From an uncultured Lachnospiraceae bacterium (GTDB lineage: Bacteria; Bacillota; Clostridia; Lachnospirales; Lachnospiraceae): a DNA stretch of 64,000 nucleotides. Made by a program: the position numbers and the translations under genes. The number at the start of each line of letters is the position of its first letter. The first letter of the stretch is position 1. Below the pieces are notes generated by a model. It was not told the DNA's origin, searched no databases, and saw only the letters and a list, made by a program, of their open reading frames with translations. Shown here piece after piece: positions 8,935-16,841 of this stretch. The DNA lies in contig CAJTPU010000016.1 in assembly GCA_910578335.1 (NCBI GenBank), forward strand, positions 10,155 to 74,154, in the 5' to 3' direction.

Positions 8935-9234
8935 ATGAAAAAGAAAATGATGAAACAAACTGTCGTACCAAAGGAATCTAAAAAAGAGCTGCTTGTGGAA
9001 TCTCTCAGGCTTCCCAAAGATATGGTAATGGGGGCGTTTATGCTGTCCATGACCGGAAACAGGGAGGCATTTATAGAAAATTACAGAGGGATACTGGAAT
9101 ATACGGACACCTGCATCCTGCTGCAGACCAAAACGGGGCAGGTGCGGTTTACAGGCACGAGGCTTGTGATTGAATATTATACGAATGAAGACATGAAAAT
9201 TGGCGGCTGCATTACAAGTGTAATATTTGAATAA
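8935..9234 (+). CDS. yqfC: Sporulation protein YqfC (YabP/YqfC family)
   Basis: A 99-residue YabP/YqfC-family protein, recognised by the pattern ESLRLPKDMVMGAFMLSMTG in the middle and a C-terminal TRLVIEYYTNEDMKIGG. In Bacillus, yqfC-yqfD is a sigma-E sporulation operon upstream of phoH; the same order is seen here. The start is uncertain: the ATG at 8935 has no Shine-Dalgarno site, and a TATAGT sequence lies five bases upstream, which would allow a leaderless message. An in-frame ATG at 8947 also lacks a good site. Confidence 0.85.
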   Translation: MKKKMMKQTVVPKESKKELLVESLRLPKDMVMGAFMLSMTGNREAFIENYRGILEYTDTCILLQTKTGQVRFTGTRLVIEYYTNEDMKIGGCITSVIFE

Positions 9235-9246
9235 GGAGCGTTGTCT

Positions 9247-10467
9247 GTGATTGGAATACTGAAATTTATCAGGGGTTATGTGCAGATTAAGGTCTGGGGG
9301 TTTGCACCGGAGCGTTTTTTAAATCTGTGCAGCAATAAAAACATACTTTTGTGGGATATCAGGCGGGACGGGGATATTTACTATATGTGTATCAGCCTTT
9401 CCGGCTTTAAGCAGTTAAAGGCGATTGCGCGGAAAACAAAAACAAGGGTAGTCATTCTGAAAAGATTCGGACTACCTTTTTTCATACCGAAGATATTTGC
9501 CAGAAAGGTATTTGTCGTGGGACTGTGTGCCGCCTGCCTGTTTTGGTTTTGGTCTTCGCTCTACATATGGGAGATAGAGATTGACGGCAATATCGCGATT
9601 ACGGACGAGGTATTTACGGATTTCCTGAAAGAAAAAGGCGTTTATGTGGGGGTCAGAAGCGGCAGTGTGGATATCGAGCAGCTTGAGAAGGATATCAGGC
9701 GGGAATTTTTAGAGATAACATGGACGTCGGTCAAGCTCTCGGGCACAAGCCTGATAATATCCGTCAAGGAGAGCGATGCGATATTGTCCCCCATACAGGA
9801 GGATATCACCTCGGATTTATATGCGGAGAAGGAAGGTGTCATTGTCGCCATGATTGTCCGTTCCGGTGTGCCCATGGTAAAAATCGGGGACAGCGTGGAG
9901 ATGGGAACACTTTTGGTTTCCGGCAGGGTGCCGGTTTATAATGAAGATGCTACCGTGCGTTATTACCAGTATACACGCTCCGATGCGGACATTTATGTGG
10001 AGAGAATCCGCCCGGTATACGAAGTACTGCCGTTTTATTACATAGAAAAGGTATATACGGGAAGAGAAACGAAAAAATATTATATTAAGGTGGGCGGCAA
10101 AGAATTTATATTTGGCGGCAAACCGGATTATGCTTATTACGACGCAGTCATTCATACGCAGAAAATCAGTCCCCTTGAAGGGCTGACGCTGCCTTTTTCT
10201 TTTGGCAGCTACACGTATCGGGAATACCAGAATACGGAGCGTGCCTATACGCTTGAAGAGGCAGAAGGTCTGTTACAGGAAAAATATTTGGCATTTCTTT
10301 CAGATTTAGAGGAAAAAGGGGTACAAATTATTGAAAAAAATGTTAAAATAGATACTGGCAGCGATATTTGGATATTGGAGGGAGAACTGACGGTGCAGGA
10401 AAAGATTGGTGCAGAGCTTCCTTTTACGGAACAAACGGAACAGGTACAGACCACGGAATTGGAGTAA
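9247..10467 (+). CDS. yqfD: Sporulation protein YqfD
   Basis: A 406-residue membrane-anchored YqfD family protein. Residues 1-80 form a cytoplasmic domain, a single transmembrane segment sits near 88-108 (VFVVGLCAACLFWFW), and the rest is a large extracytoplasmic beta-rich region. The GTG at 9247 is preferred because AAGGAG is eight bases upstream; a TTG at 9241 is too close to that site. It follows yqfC by 12 bases. The yqfC-yqfD pair is needed for efficient sporulation in Bacillus, but the molecular role is not known. Confidence 0.9.
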   Translation: MIGILKFIRGYVQIKVWGFAPERFLNLCSNKNILLWDIRRDGDIYYMCISLSGFKQLKAIARKTKTRVVILKRFGLPFFIPKIFARKVFVVGLCAACLFWFWSSLYIWEIEIDGNIAITDEVFTDFLKEKGVYVGVRSGSVDIEQLEKDIRREFLEITWTSVKLSGTSLIISVKESDAILSPIQEDITSDLYAEKEGVIVAMIVRSGVPMVKIGDSVEMGTLLVSGRVPVYNEDATVRYYQYTRSDADIYVERIRPVYEVLPFYYIEKVYTGRETKKYYIKVGGKEFIFGGKPDYAYYDAVIHTQKISPLEGLTLPFSFGSYTYREYQNTERAYTLEEAEGLLQEKYLAFLSDLEEKGVQIIEKNVKIDTGSDIWILEGELTVQEKIGAELPFTEQTEQVQTTELE

Positions 10468-10471
10468 TCAC

Positions 10472-11485
10472 ATGAGTTTGATAACATATAACATGGATAT
10501 GCCCACAGAGCACATGCAGAAAATTTTTGGGCAGAATGACCGGTATCTGAAAAAACTGGAGACAGATTTTCAAGTAACGATTGTAGACAGGAATGGCGCC
10601 ATCAGGGTAACAGGGGAAGAATCGCAGGTGAAGCGCTGCGTCAACATATTGCTGCAGCTTTCGCAGGTATCAGCCGGAGGCAGCGAGATAGAGGAGCAGA
10701 AAGTGGACTACGCAATCAGTCTTTCCCGGGAAGAAAACGGAGAAAGCCTGGTGGAAATGGATAAGGAAGTGATATGCCATACCATAAGCGGCAAGCCCAT
10801 CAAACCCAAGACGCTGGGACAGAAGCAGTATGTGGATGCTATCAGGAACAATATGATTGTATTTGGGCTGGGACCTGCCGGAACAGGGAAAACCTATCTG
10901 GCAATGGCGATGGCGATAACAGCTTTTAAAATGGAGGAAGTGAGCCGTATTATTCTGACGAGACCGGCAATAGAGGCGGGGGAAAAACTGGGTTTTCTGC
11001 CCGGCGATTTGCAGAGCAAGGTAGACCCGTATCTGCGTCCGCTCTATGATGCCCTTCATCAGATTATGGGGCCGGAAAGCTTTGCCAAAAATATGGAGAA
11101 AGGGCTTATTGAGGTGGCGCCTCTCGCTTATATGCGCGGGCGTACGCTGGACAACGCCTATATTATTCTGGACGAGGCGCAGAATACCACGCCTGCCCAG
11201 ATGAAGATGTTTTTGACCAGAATCGGCTTCGGCTCCAAGGTGATTGTAACGGGGGATGCTTCCCAGAAGGACTTGCCTCAGGGAACGCTCTCCGGTCTTG
11301 ATGTGGCGGCAAGAGTGCTGAAAAATATAGAAGATATTGCGTTCTGCAATCTGACAAGCCGGGATGTGGTGAGACATCCGCTGGTACAGAAGATTGTAAA
11401 AGCATATGACGACTATGAGGGAAGCGAGAAGAGACGTCAGGATAAAATAAAGAACAGGGAAACCCGAAAAAATGGCAAAAGATAA
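10472..11485 (+). CDS. phoH: PhoH-family ATPase
   Basis: A 337-residue PhoH-like P-loop protein. An N-terminal KH-like region (about 25-75) precedes the ATPase domain, with Walker A GPAGTGKT (134-141) and the DEAQNTTPAQMKMFLTR Walker B and sensor region. PhoH-family proteins are RNA-associated ATPases or helicases; in Firmicutes the gene usually sits next to ybeY, as here. The ATG at 10472 has GGAG seven to ten bases upstream at the end of yqfD. The C-terminus is basic (KRRQDKIKNRETRKNGKR), which suggests nucleic-acid contact. It overlaps the next gene by 14 bases. Confidence 0.93.
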   Translation: MSLITYNMDMPTEHMQKIFGQNDRYLKKLETDFQVTIVDRNGAIRVTGEESQVKRCVNILLQLSQVSAGGSEIEEQKVDYAISLSREENGESLVEMDKEVICHTISGKPIKPKTLGQKQYVDAIRNNMIVFGLGPAGTGKTYLAMAMAITAFKMEEVSRIILTRPAIEAGEKLGFLPGDLQSKVDPYLRPLYDALHQIMGPESFAKNMEKGLIEVAPLAYMRGRTLDNAYIILDEAQNTTPAQMKMFLTRIGFGSKVIVTGDASQKDLPQGTLSGLDVAARVLKNIEDIAFCNLTSRDVVRHPLVQKIVKAYDDYEGSEKRRQDKIKNRETRKNGKR

Positions 11486-12671
11486 ATTGAAGTATGGAAA
11501 AAACATATGCCTGTCGGCAGCAGTCATGTTTCTGGCTACCATGCTGTTTGTATGTGCATTCAGCTATATAAAAGGACTTGGCGCGGCGGACATTATCCGC
11601 AATACCGTAATGAGCGGCATGGGTGCCTTTATCGTGCTGCTTTTTATGATACAGTCAAAAATATACCGTTTATTTGAGTATGACAATGGGGAGCATTTGC
11701 TTCGATTTATGGTGGTTTACCTGATATGTCTGGCGCTTGCCTTTGCCATTTCCTACCTGCCGGCAGCCGGATGGCCTTATCTGGCAATTTTTGTGTTTCT
11801 TACGCTTTTCTCCAATTTACAGCTTGGTATTTCTGCGGGGACGGTTTTGCTTGCCGTTTCCATGCTTCTTTCTTCAAACGGCACGGAGATTTTTGTGCTG
11901 TATTTTGTCTGCGGACTGGCTGGCGCAAGTCTTTTCAGAGGTCTGGACGAATCCTACAAAATCGGAATCCCGACAGTCGTTTCCGTCATGTTTCTTCTGA
12001 CGGGAGAAACGGCGTGCGTGGTACTGTATGCCAACGAAACCTTAAAGCCGGAGTTGTTTTTGATTCCCCTTATCAATGTTATCATCAGTCTGGTGCTGCT
12101 TTTGATTATCCTTCGGTTTTTTTCTGCCTTTGTGATTTACAAGCACAGAAATAAATATATGGAAATTAATGACCAGGAGTGCGCGCTTTTGGTGGAACTG
12201 AAGGAAAAGTCAAAAGAGGAGTACTATGGAGCCGTGCACACGGCATATTTTTGCGAAAGGATTTCCCGTGCGCTCCGTCTGGATGTGGATGCGGCAAAGA
12301 CGGGCGGTTATTACCGGCGTATCGGAATTCTGAAAGGGGAAAATACATGGGAGACGGTGGAGGAAATTGTCAGGGAATATGCTTTTCCCAAGGAAGCGGT
12401 GCGCATTCTGCGTGAATTTCTGGACAAAGCGGTGCCCATAAAACAGAAAGAAACGGCGGTGCTGTTAATGTCAGATGCCGTTATAAGCTCCATTCTTTAC
12501 CTTTTTGCCAAAAACAGCGATGTGCCGGATTACGATAAAATCATTGACACGGTTTTCAAACAGAAGCTGGAGTCGAATGTGCTGCAGGTATGCGGTATCA
12601 CGCTGGAAGAGCTATACCGGATGAAAAAGATTTTTAAGGAGGAAAAACTGTACTATGACTTCCTACGTTGA
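11472..12671 (+). CDS. PgpH-like membrane protein with a degenerate HD domain
   Basis: A 399-residue polytopic protein in the slot occupied by yqfF/pgpH (between phoH and ybeY). It has several hydrophobic helices at about 10-35, 45-60, 75-150 and 165-225, then a cytoplasmic C-terminal domain (about 235-399). That domain aligns by eye with the HD phosphodiesterase part of PgpH: His256 corresponds to the first HD histidine, but the YYHDIGK motif reads YYRRIGI (Arg282-Arg283). Length is far below the roughly 700 residues of PgpH because the N-terminal extracellular 7TMR-HDED domain is missing. It therefore probably lacks c-di-AMP hydrolysis activity and may be structural or a sensor. Confidence 0.75.
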   Translation: MAKDKLKYGKNICLSAAVMFLATMLFVCAFSYIKGLGAADIIRNTVMSGMGAFIVLLFMIQSKIYRLFEYDNGEHLLRFMVVYLICLALAFAISYLPAAGWPYLAIFVFLTLFSNLQLGISAGTVLLAVSMLLSSNGTEIFVLYFVCGLAGASLFRGLDESYKIGIPTVVSVMFLLTGETACVVLYANETLKPELFLIPLINVIISLVLLLIILRFFSAFVIYKHRNKYMEINDQECALLVELKEKSKEEYYGAVHTAYFCERISRALRLDVDAAKTGGYYRRIGILKGENTWETVEEIVREYAFPKEAVRILREFLDKAVPIKQKETAVLLMSDAVISSILYLFAKNSDVPDYDKIIDTVFKQKLESNVLQVCGITLEELYRMKKIFKEEKLYYDFLR

Positions 12672-13158
12672 AAAGGAAACGGAACTGGAATTTTCGTTTG
12701 ATATAAAAGAATTGGCAGAACAGGTGATGGAGCGGGTACTGCGTATGGAAGGCTGCCCTTATGAAACGCAGGTAAACCTTTTACTTACGGACAACGAGGG
12801 AATCCGCACATATAACGCCAGATTCCGACAGATTGACAGAGAGACGGATGTGCTGTCCTTTCCCAATGTGGATTATGAAGCGCCTTCTGACTTTTCACGG
12901 CTTGCAGAGCACAAAGCGGACTATTTTGACCCGGACAGCAAGGAGCTGGTTTTGGGAGATATTATCCTGTCTGCCGAAAAGGTGAAGGAACAGGCGCTTG
13001 CCTACAACCACTCTGAAAAAAGAGAGTTTTCGTTTCTGATTGCACATAGTATGCTGCATCTGTGCGGATATGACCATATGGAGCAGGCGGAAGCCAAGGT
13101 GATGGAAGAGAAACAGGAAGCAGTCCTAACGTCGCTTGGCATTACGCGGGAGATTTGA
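12655..13158 (+). CDS. ybeY: Endoribonuclease YbeY (16S rRNA maturation)
   Basis: A 167-residue UPF0054 protein. The zinc-binding signature HSMLHLCGYDH is at about 136-146, and the upstream core contains the RQIDRETDVLSFP motif. YbeY is a metal-dependent RNase that acts in 16S rRNA 3' end maturation and ribosome quality control. AAGGAGG precedes the ATG, which lies inside the 3' end of the preceding gene (17-base overlap), so translation is likely coupled. The usual Firmicute neighbours dgkA and era are not next to it here. Confidence 0.95.
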   Translation: MTSYVEKETELEFSFDIKELAEQVMERVLRMEGCPYETQVNLLLTDNEGIRTYNARFRQIDRETDVLSFPNVDYEAPSDFSRLAEHKADYFDPDSKELVLGDIILSAEKVKEQALAYNHSEKREFSFLIAHSMLHLCGYDHMEQAEAKVMEEKQEAVLTSLGITREI

Positions 13159-13199
13159 GGCTGCACTTTGCACTGTTGTTTACAGAAGAGGGACAGAAT

Positions 13200-14804
13200 A
13201 TGAATCAAATGGAAATTGGGAAAAAGCAGTTTGGCATGATTGGAAAGCTTTTAGGATTTGCGATTGCAATTATGCTTGTCAGGATAATCGGCGACTTAGG
13301 CATGGCATATTTCTCCGCTGCCCTGGAGGTGTATATACTGCTGCAGATGCTTTTTACTGCCGGAATCCCGGGAAGCATGGAGAGACTGATGAGAGCCCGC
13401 ATGGCAAAAGGGCAGTACAGGAATGCGGGAAAGGTAGCGAAAGCGGCGGCAGGATATTGTCTGGTAATCGGCATATCGGGTAGCCTTTTCCTGCTGTTCG
13501 GAGCGGCATCTTTCATGGGTGCGGTCAATCTGCCGGAAGCGGCACTGACGTTAAAAATACTGTCGGCGGCTTTTTTCCTGCAGGCACTCTGCGCCGTGCT
13601 GCAAGGCTATTTTCAGGGAATGGGGACGGCGATGCCTTCCATGATATTTGGCATTATCAAGCAGGTATTCTGCCTGTCGTTCTCCTTGTTGTTTACGCAT
13701 ATGATGTATCAATACGGCCTGCGTGCCCAAGCGCTTTTACACAATGAAAAATTTGCCGGCATGTACGGTGCAAGCGGAGCCGCTATCGGTTTTTCGTGTG
13801 CACTTTTGCTGTCGTTCTGCTTTTTGTTTGCGATTTATATCAGTATGGCGAGAAGGATGCGCAGACGGAACAGAGACGGTATGCGTCTGACGGAAGACGG
13901 CTATGAAGTGCTCAGGCTTTTGGTATTTTCCCTGCTTCCGGTAAGCGGCATTCTGTTTTTTTTCAGGCTTCCGGTTATGGCGGGGATGGCATTTTATCAG
14001 AGGTACAATCAGGGCAGTATAGAAGCGTTTACCGCTTACGGCGCATATTATGGAAAATATCTGGTGCTTATAGGCATCTTTTCGGTGCTGGCGCTGTTTT
14101 TTTCCGCAGGGATTGAAAATACGGTTGTTTACTACCTCAGAAAAGAAGAGCCTAAGAATGCAAGAAGTTATCTGGCTGGCGGTATGCAGGCGCTGCTCCT
14201 TTCATCGGCTTATTTTGCCATGCTTCTGCTTGTGCTTGCGCCCGGTATGCTGCAGATATTTTTTGGAAAAAACGCCGGAGAGCAGGCGGTAAATTATCTG
14301 CGCAGCGGCTTTGCCGTCGTACTGTTTTTACCGATGGGAATTTATTTTGCAGGAATTTTGATGGGGACCGGCAGGAGCAAAACCGTACTCCTTAATACGC
14401 TGATTTCTTTTGTGTTATTTGTACCGGCAGCAAACATTGGACTGAACGCCATGAAAGGCGATGCTTTGGCGTTGGTGATTGCCATGATTGTGTTTACTGC
14501 CGCAGGCTGCATCTTAAACGGTTTCTTTTTACTGCGAAACGTCCGCTGCAATCCGGAATGGCTGCAAATAACCGTGCTGCCTATCGTGGCGGCATTCGTA
14601 AGCGGAATCTGCATTTTTTTGTTGAATAAAGTGATTGCGCCTGCCGTCGGGGAGGTTTTGGCAACGATTTTCTGCTTTTTGCTGGGCGGAGCCGTTTACT
14701 TGATTCTGCTTTTTGTGCTGCGCTGTATCAGGGAAAAAGACCTGGATGTGCTGCCGGGCGGCAACATTCTCTTAAGAATAGGAATGTTTCTGCATCTTCT
14801 GTAA
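13200..14804 (+). CDS. MOP-superfamily flippase (polysaccharide/SpoVB-MurJ type)
   Basis: A 534-residue integral membrane protein with about 12-14 hydrophobic helices and the MOP/MATE-like pattern of SpoVB and PST flippases: an N-terminal amphipathic start, FFRLPVMAGMAFYQRYN in the middle and GRSKTVLLNT near 405. Such proteins flip undecaprenyl-linked precursors (lipid II or other glycans) across the membrane. Starting at ATG 13200 (AGAGGGA nine bases upstream) avoids the long overlap with ybeY. Whether it acts in spore cortex synthesis or in another glycan pathway cannot be read from sequence alone; nearby sporulation genes make a SpoVB-like role reasonable. Confidence 0.8.
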   Translation: MNQMEIGKKQFGMIGKLLGFAIAIMLVRIIGDLGMAYFSAALEVYILLQMLFTAGIPGSMERLMRARMAKGQYRNAGKVAKAAAGYCLVIGISGSLFLLFGAASFMGAVNLPEAALTLKILSAAFFLQALCAVLQGYFQGMGTAMPSMIFGIIKQVFCLSFSLLFTHMMYQYGLRAQALLHNEKFAGMYGASGAAIGFSCALLLSFCFLFAIYISMARRMRRRNRDGMRLTEDGYEVLRLLVFSLLPVSGILFFFRLPVMAGMAFYQRYNQGSIEAFTAYGAYYGKYLVLIGIFSVLALFFSAGIENTVVYYLRKEEPKNARSYLAGGMQALLLSSAYFAMLLLVLAPGMLQIFFGKNAGEQAVNYLRSGFAVVLFLPMGIYFAGILMGTGRSKTVLLNTLISFVLFVPAANIGLNAMKGDALALVIAMIVFTAAGCILNGFFLLRNVRCNPEWLQITVLPIVAAFVSGICIFLLNKVIAPAVGEVLATIFCFLLGGAVYLILLFVLRCIREKDLDVLPGGNILLRIGMFLHLL

Positions 14805-14870
14805 AAATTGAATAAAAATAAAGGATAGGCTGATACTGATAAGAAGAAGTATTGCATATGGAGGTTTTTT

Positions 14871-15536
14871 ATGAAATTTTTAAAGGGTGTCAGCCTGTTT
14901 TTCCTTTACCCCTGTATTATGCTTGGCTCCGGTATCTATGTTGGTATTTTATTGAACAATTATTTTTATCCGAGACAGATACAGTATGTAGAGGTTCCCG
15001 TCCCCGTGCCTGCGGCACAGACGGAGGAGCCTGCAGTACCGCAGGAGGAAATTCCTTCGGCGGACAGCGCAGAGGTTTTGTCCAGAGAAAAAGAAGTGAT
15101 AGATGCAGACACGGAATATATTGTGGAAGAATATGATACCAGACGGGATACGCTGGTGGAAACGGTATGGAATGTGCCGCCCAAGTACATGGGAATGGAC
15201 AGGGATGCTTTTGTGACGGCGATGGAGCTGTATGCGGCTTCGCCTCCGCTCACAGAACAGGAGCGAGGCTTTGTGGGACTGGAGGTGCGTTCTTTTTCCT
15301 CCAGCCGGGTGGTCGTCCGCATGAATTATGCTTACGTGGAGCCTTCAAAAAGCTTTTATTTGAGAGTGGCGGACAACAATATTGTGGTTTACTGTGACGA
15401 CGGCGAGACGGTGTATATGTATACAAGCATATCTGCGCTGACGCTGCCGGAATATATTCAGACACAGGTAATAAAGGGCATGTTTGTTGAGGATGAAGCG
15501 GCGCTGTATCAGTTTTTGGAAACCTATTCCAGCTAG
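14871..15536 (+). CDS. Membrane-anchored BofC-like protein
   Basis: A 221-residue protein with one N-terminal transmembrane segment (about 8-28). A Pro/Glu-rich linker covers about 40-75 and a globular domain about 90-221. The C-terminal part (a hydrophobic strand, then a turn with EDEAALYQFLETYSS) resembles the BofC C-terminal domain, which in Bacillus sits in the intermembrane space of the forespore and delays SpoIVB-triggered sigma-K processing. GGAGG is six bases before the ATG. The resemblance is by eye and limited to the C-terminus, so a general extracytoplasmic sporulation role is the safer reading. Confidence 0.6.
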   Translation: MKFLKGVSLFFLYPCIMLGSGIYVGILLNNYFYPRQIQYVEVPVPVPAAQTEEPAVPQEEIPSADSAEVLSREKEVIDADTEYIVEEYDTRRDTLVETVWNVPPKYMGMDRDAFVTAMELYAASPPLTEQERGFVGLEVRSFSSSRVVVRMNYAYVEPSKSFYLRVADNNIVVYCDDGETVYMYTSISALTLPEYIQTQVIKGMFVEDEAALYQFLETYSS

Positions 15537-15570
15537 GCAGACATATTGGAAGGCGCATAAAGAGGTGCAT

Positions 15571-16797
15571 ATGAATAAAAAATTAAAAATTGCGGTCATT
15601 GGAGGCGGCGCTTCCGGTATGATGGCAGCCATTACCGCTGCGAGAGAGGGGGCGGCGGTTTTTCTTTACGAAAAAAAAGAAAGAGTGGGAAAGAAGCTGC
15701 TTGCCACCGGCAATGGGAAGTGTAACTTTTCCAACAGGGATTTGCGCAGGGAATGCTATTATGGCGAAAACAGGGAAGAAGCATGGAAGATTTTATCCCG
15801 GTTTGATGCAAATGCTGCCGTCGCTTTCTTTGAAGAGGCGGGTATGCTGGTAAAGGACAAGGGCGGTTATCTCTACCCGGCATCAGAGCAGGCTTCTACT
15901 GTTCTTGATATTTTACGGCTTTTGCTGCAAAAGGAAAAGGTACGGGTATATACGGATTGTCAGGTTCTTTCGATAAAAAAAGAAAAGCAGAGCGGCGTCA
16001 CGGTGGAAACACAGACAAAAGCAGTGCATTATGACAGGGTGATTCTTGCCTGCGGCGGCAGAGCCGCGCCAAAAACCGGTTCGGACGGAGACGGTTACCG
16101 TCTTGCGGCAATGGCGGGGCATACGCTGATACCTGTGGTGCCTGCGCTGGTGCAACTGCATTGCAAGGAGCATTTTGTAAAGGCGTGTGCCGGCGTGCGC
16201 ACACAGGCGCATCTGTCCCTTATGGAAGACGGCAGGAACGTGGCTGAGGAGAGCGGCGAGCTGCAGTTTACGGAATACGGTATTTCCGGTATTGTGGTAT
16301 TTCAATTAAGCAGGCTGGCTGCGTATGGACTTTTACACAAGAAGAAAATGGAGATGTACATAGACTGCCTGCCTGCGTATTCCGGCGAGGCGTATGCGGA
16401 TTTTGCAAAAAGCAGGAAGGCAAATCATACTGCGGAAACGGTAGAAGATTTTTTTACAGGGATACTCAACAAAAAGCTGATGCAGGCATTTATCAGACTG
16501 GCGGGACTAAAACCGGAGGATTCCTATCGCCATGCAGAGGAAAAGAAAATTGACGCCGTGTTTGCCCTCTGTAAAAAGCTGACGCTTTCTTTGAGCGGCT
16601 GTCATTCCTTTGAACATGCACAGGTATGTGCCGGCGGGATTCCGCTGCGTGAAGTTACGGAGAGTCTGGAATCTCTCTTTTGGAAAGACCTGTACATGGC
16701 GGGGGAAATGCTGGATGTGGACGGCATTTGCGGCGGCTATAACCTGCAGTGGGCGTGGGCTTCCGGCTATGTGGCGGGCAAGAAAGCCGCGGAATAA
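15571..16797 (+). CDS. HI0933/YhiN-family flavoprotein
   Basis: A 408-residue NAD(P)/FAD-dependent oxidoreductase of the HI0933 (YhiN) family. The FAD dinucleotide motif GGGASGMMAA is at 11-20, followed by EKKERVGKKLLATGNGKCNFSN, and the C-terminal FAD motif reads GEMLDVDGICGGYNLQWAW. These are the hallmarks of the family, whose biochemical reaction is unknown. GAGGTG lies upstream of ATG 15571, which starts 34 bases after the BofC-like gene. It is followed by another flavoprotein gene, so the two may be co-expressed. Confidence 0.92.
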   Translation: MNKKLKIAVIGGGASGMMAAITAAREGAAVFLYEKKERVGKKLLATGNGKCNFSNRDLRRECYYGENREEAWKILSRFDANAAVAFFEEAGMLVKDKGGYLYPASEQASTVLDILRLLLQKEKVRVYTDCQVLSIKKEKQSGVTVETQTKAVHYDRVILACGGRAAPKTGSDGDGYRLAAMAGHTLIPVVPALVQLHCKEHFVKACAGVRTQAHLSLMEDGRNVAEESGELQFTEYGISGIVVFQLSRLAAYGLLHKKKMEMYIDCLPAYSGEAYADFAKSRKANHTAETVEDFFTGILNKKLMQAFIRLAGLKPEDSYRHAEEKKIDAVFALCKKLTLSLSGCHSFEHAQVCAGGIPLREVTESLESLFWKDLYMAGEMLDVDGICGGYNLQWAWASGYVAGKKAAE

Positions 16798-16841
16798 GTT
16801 TACGTGTCTTCTTTGCGGCAGCGAAAGAATGGATAAAGAGT

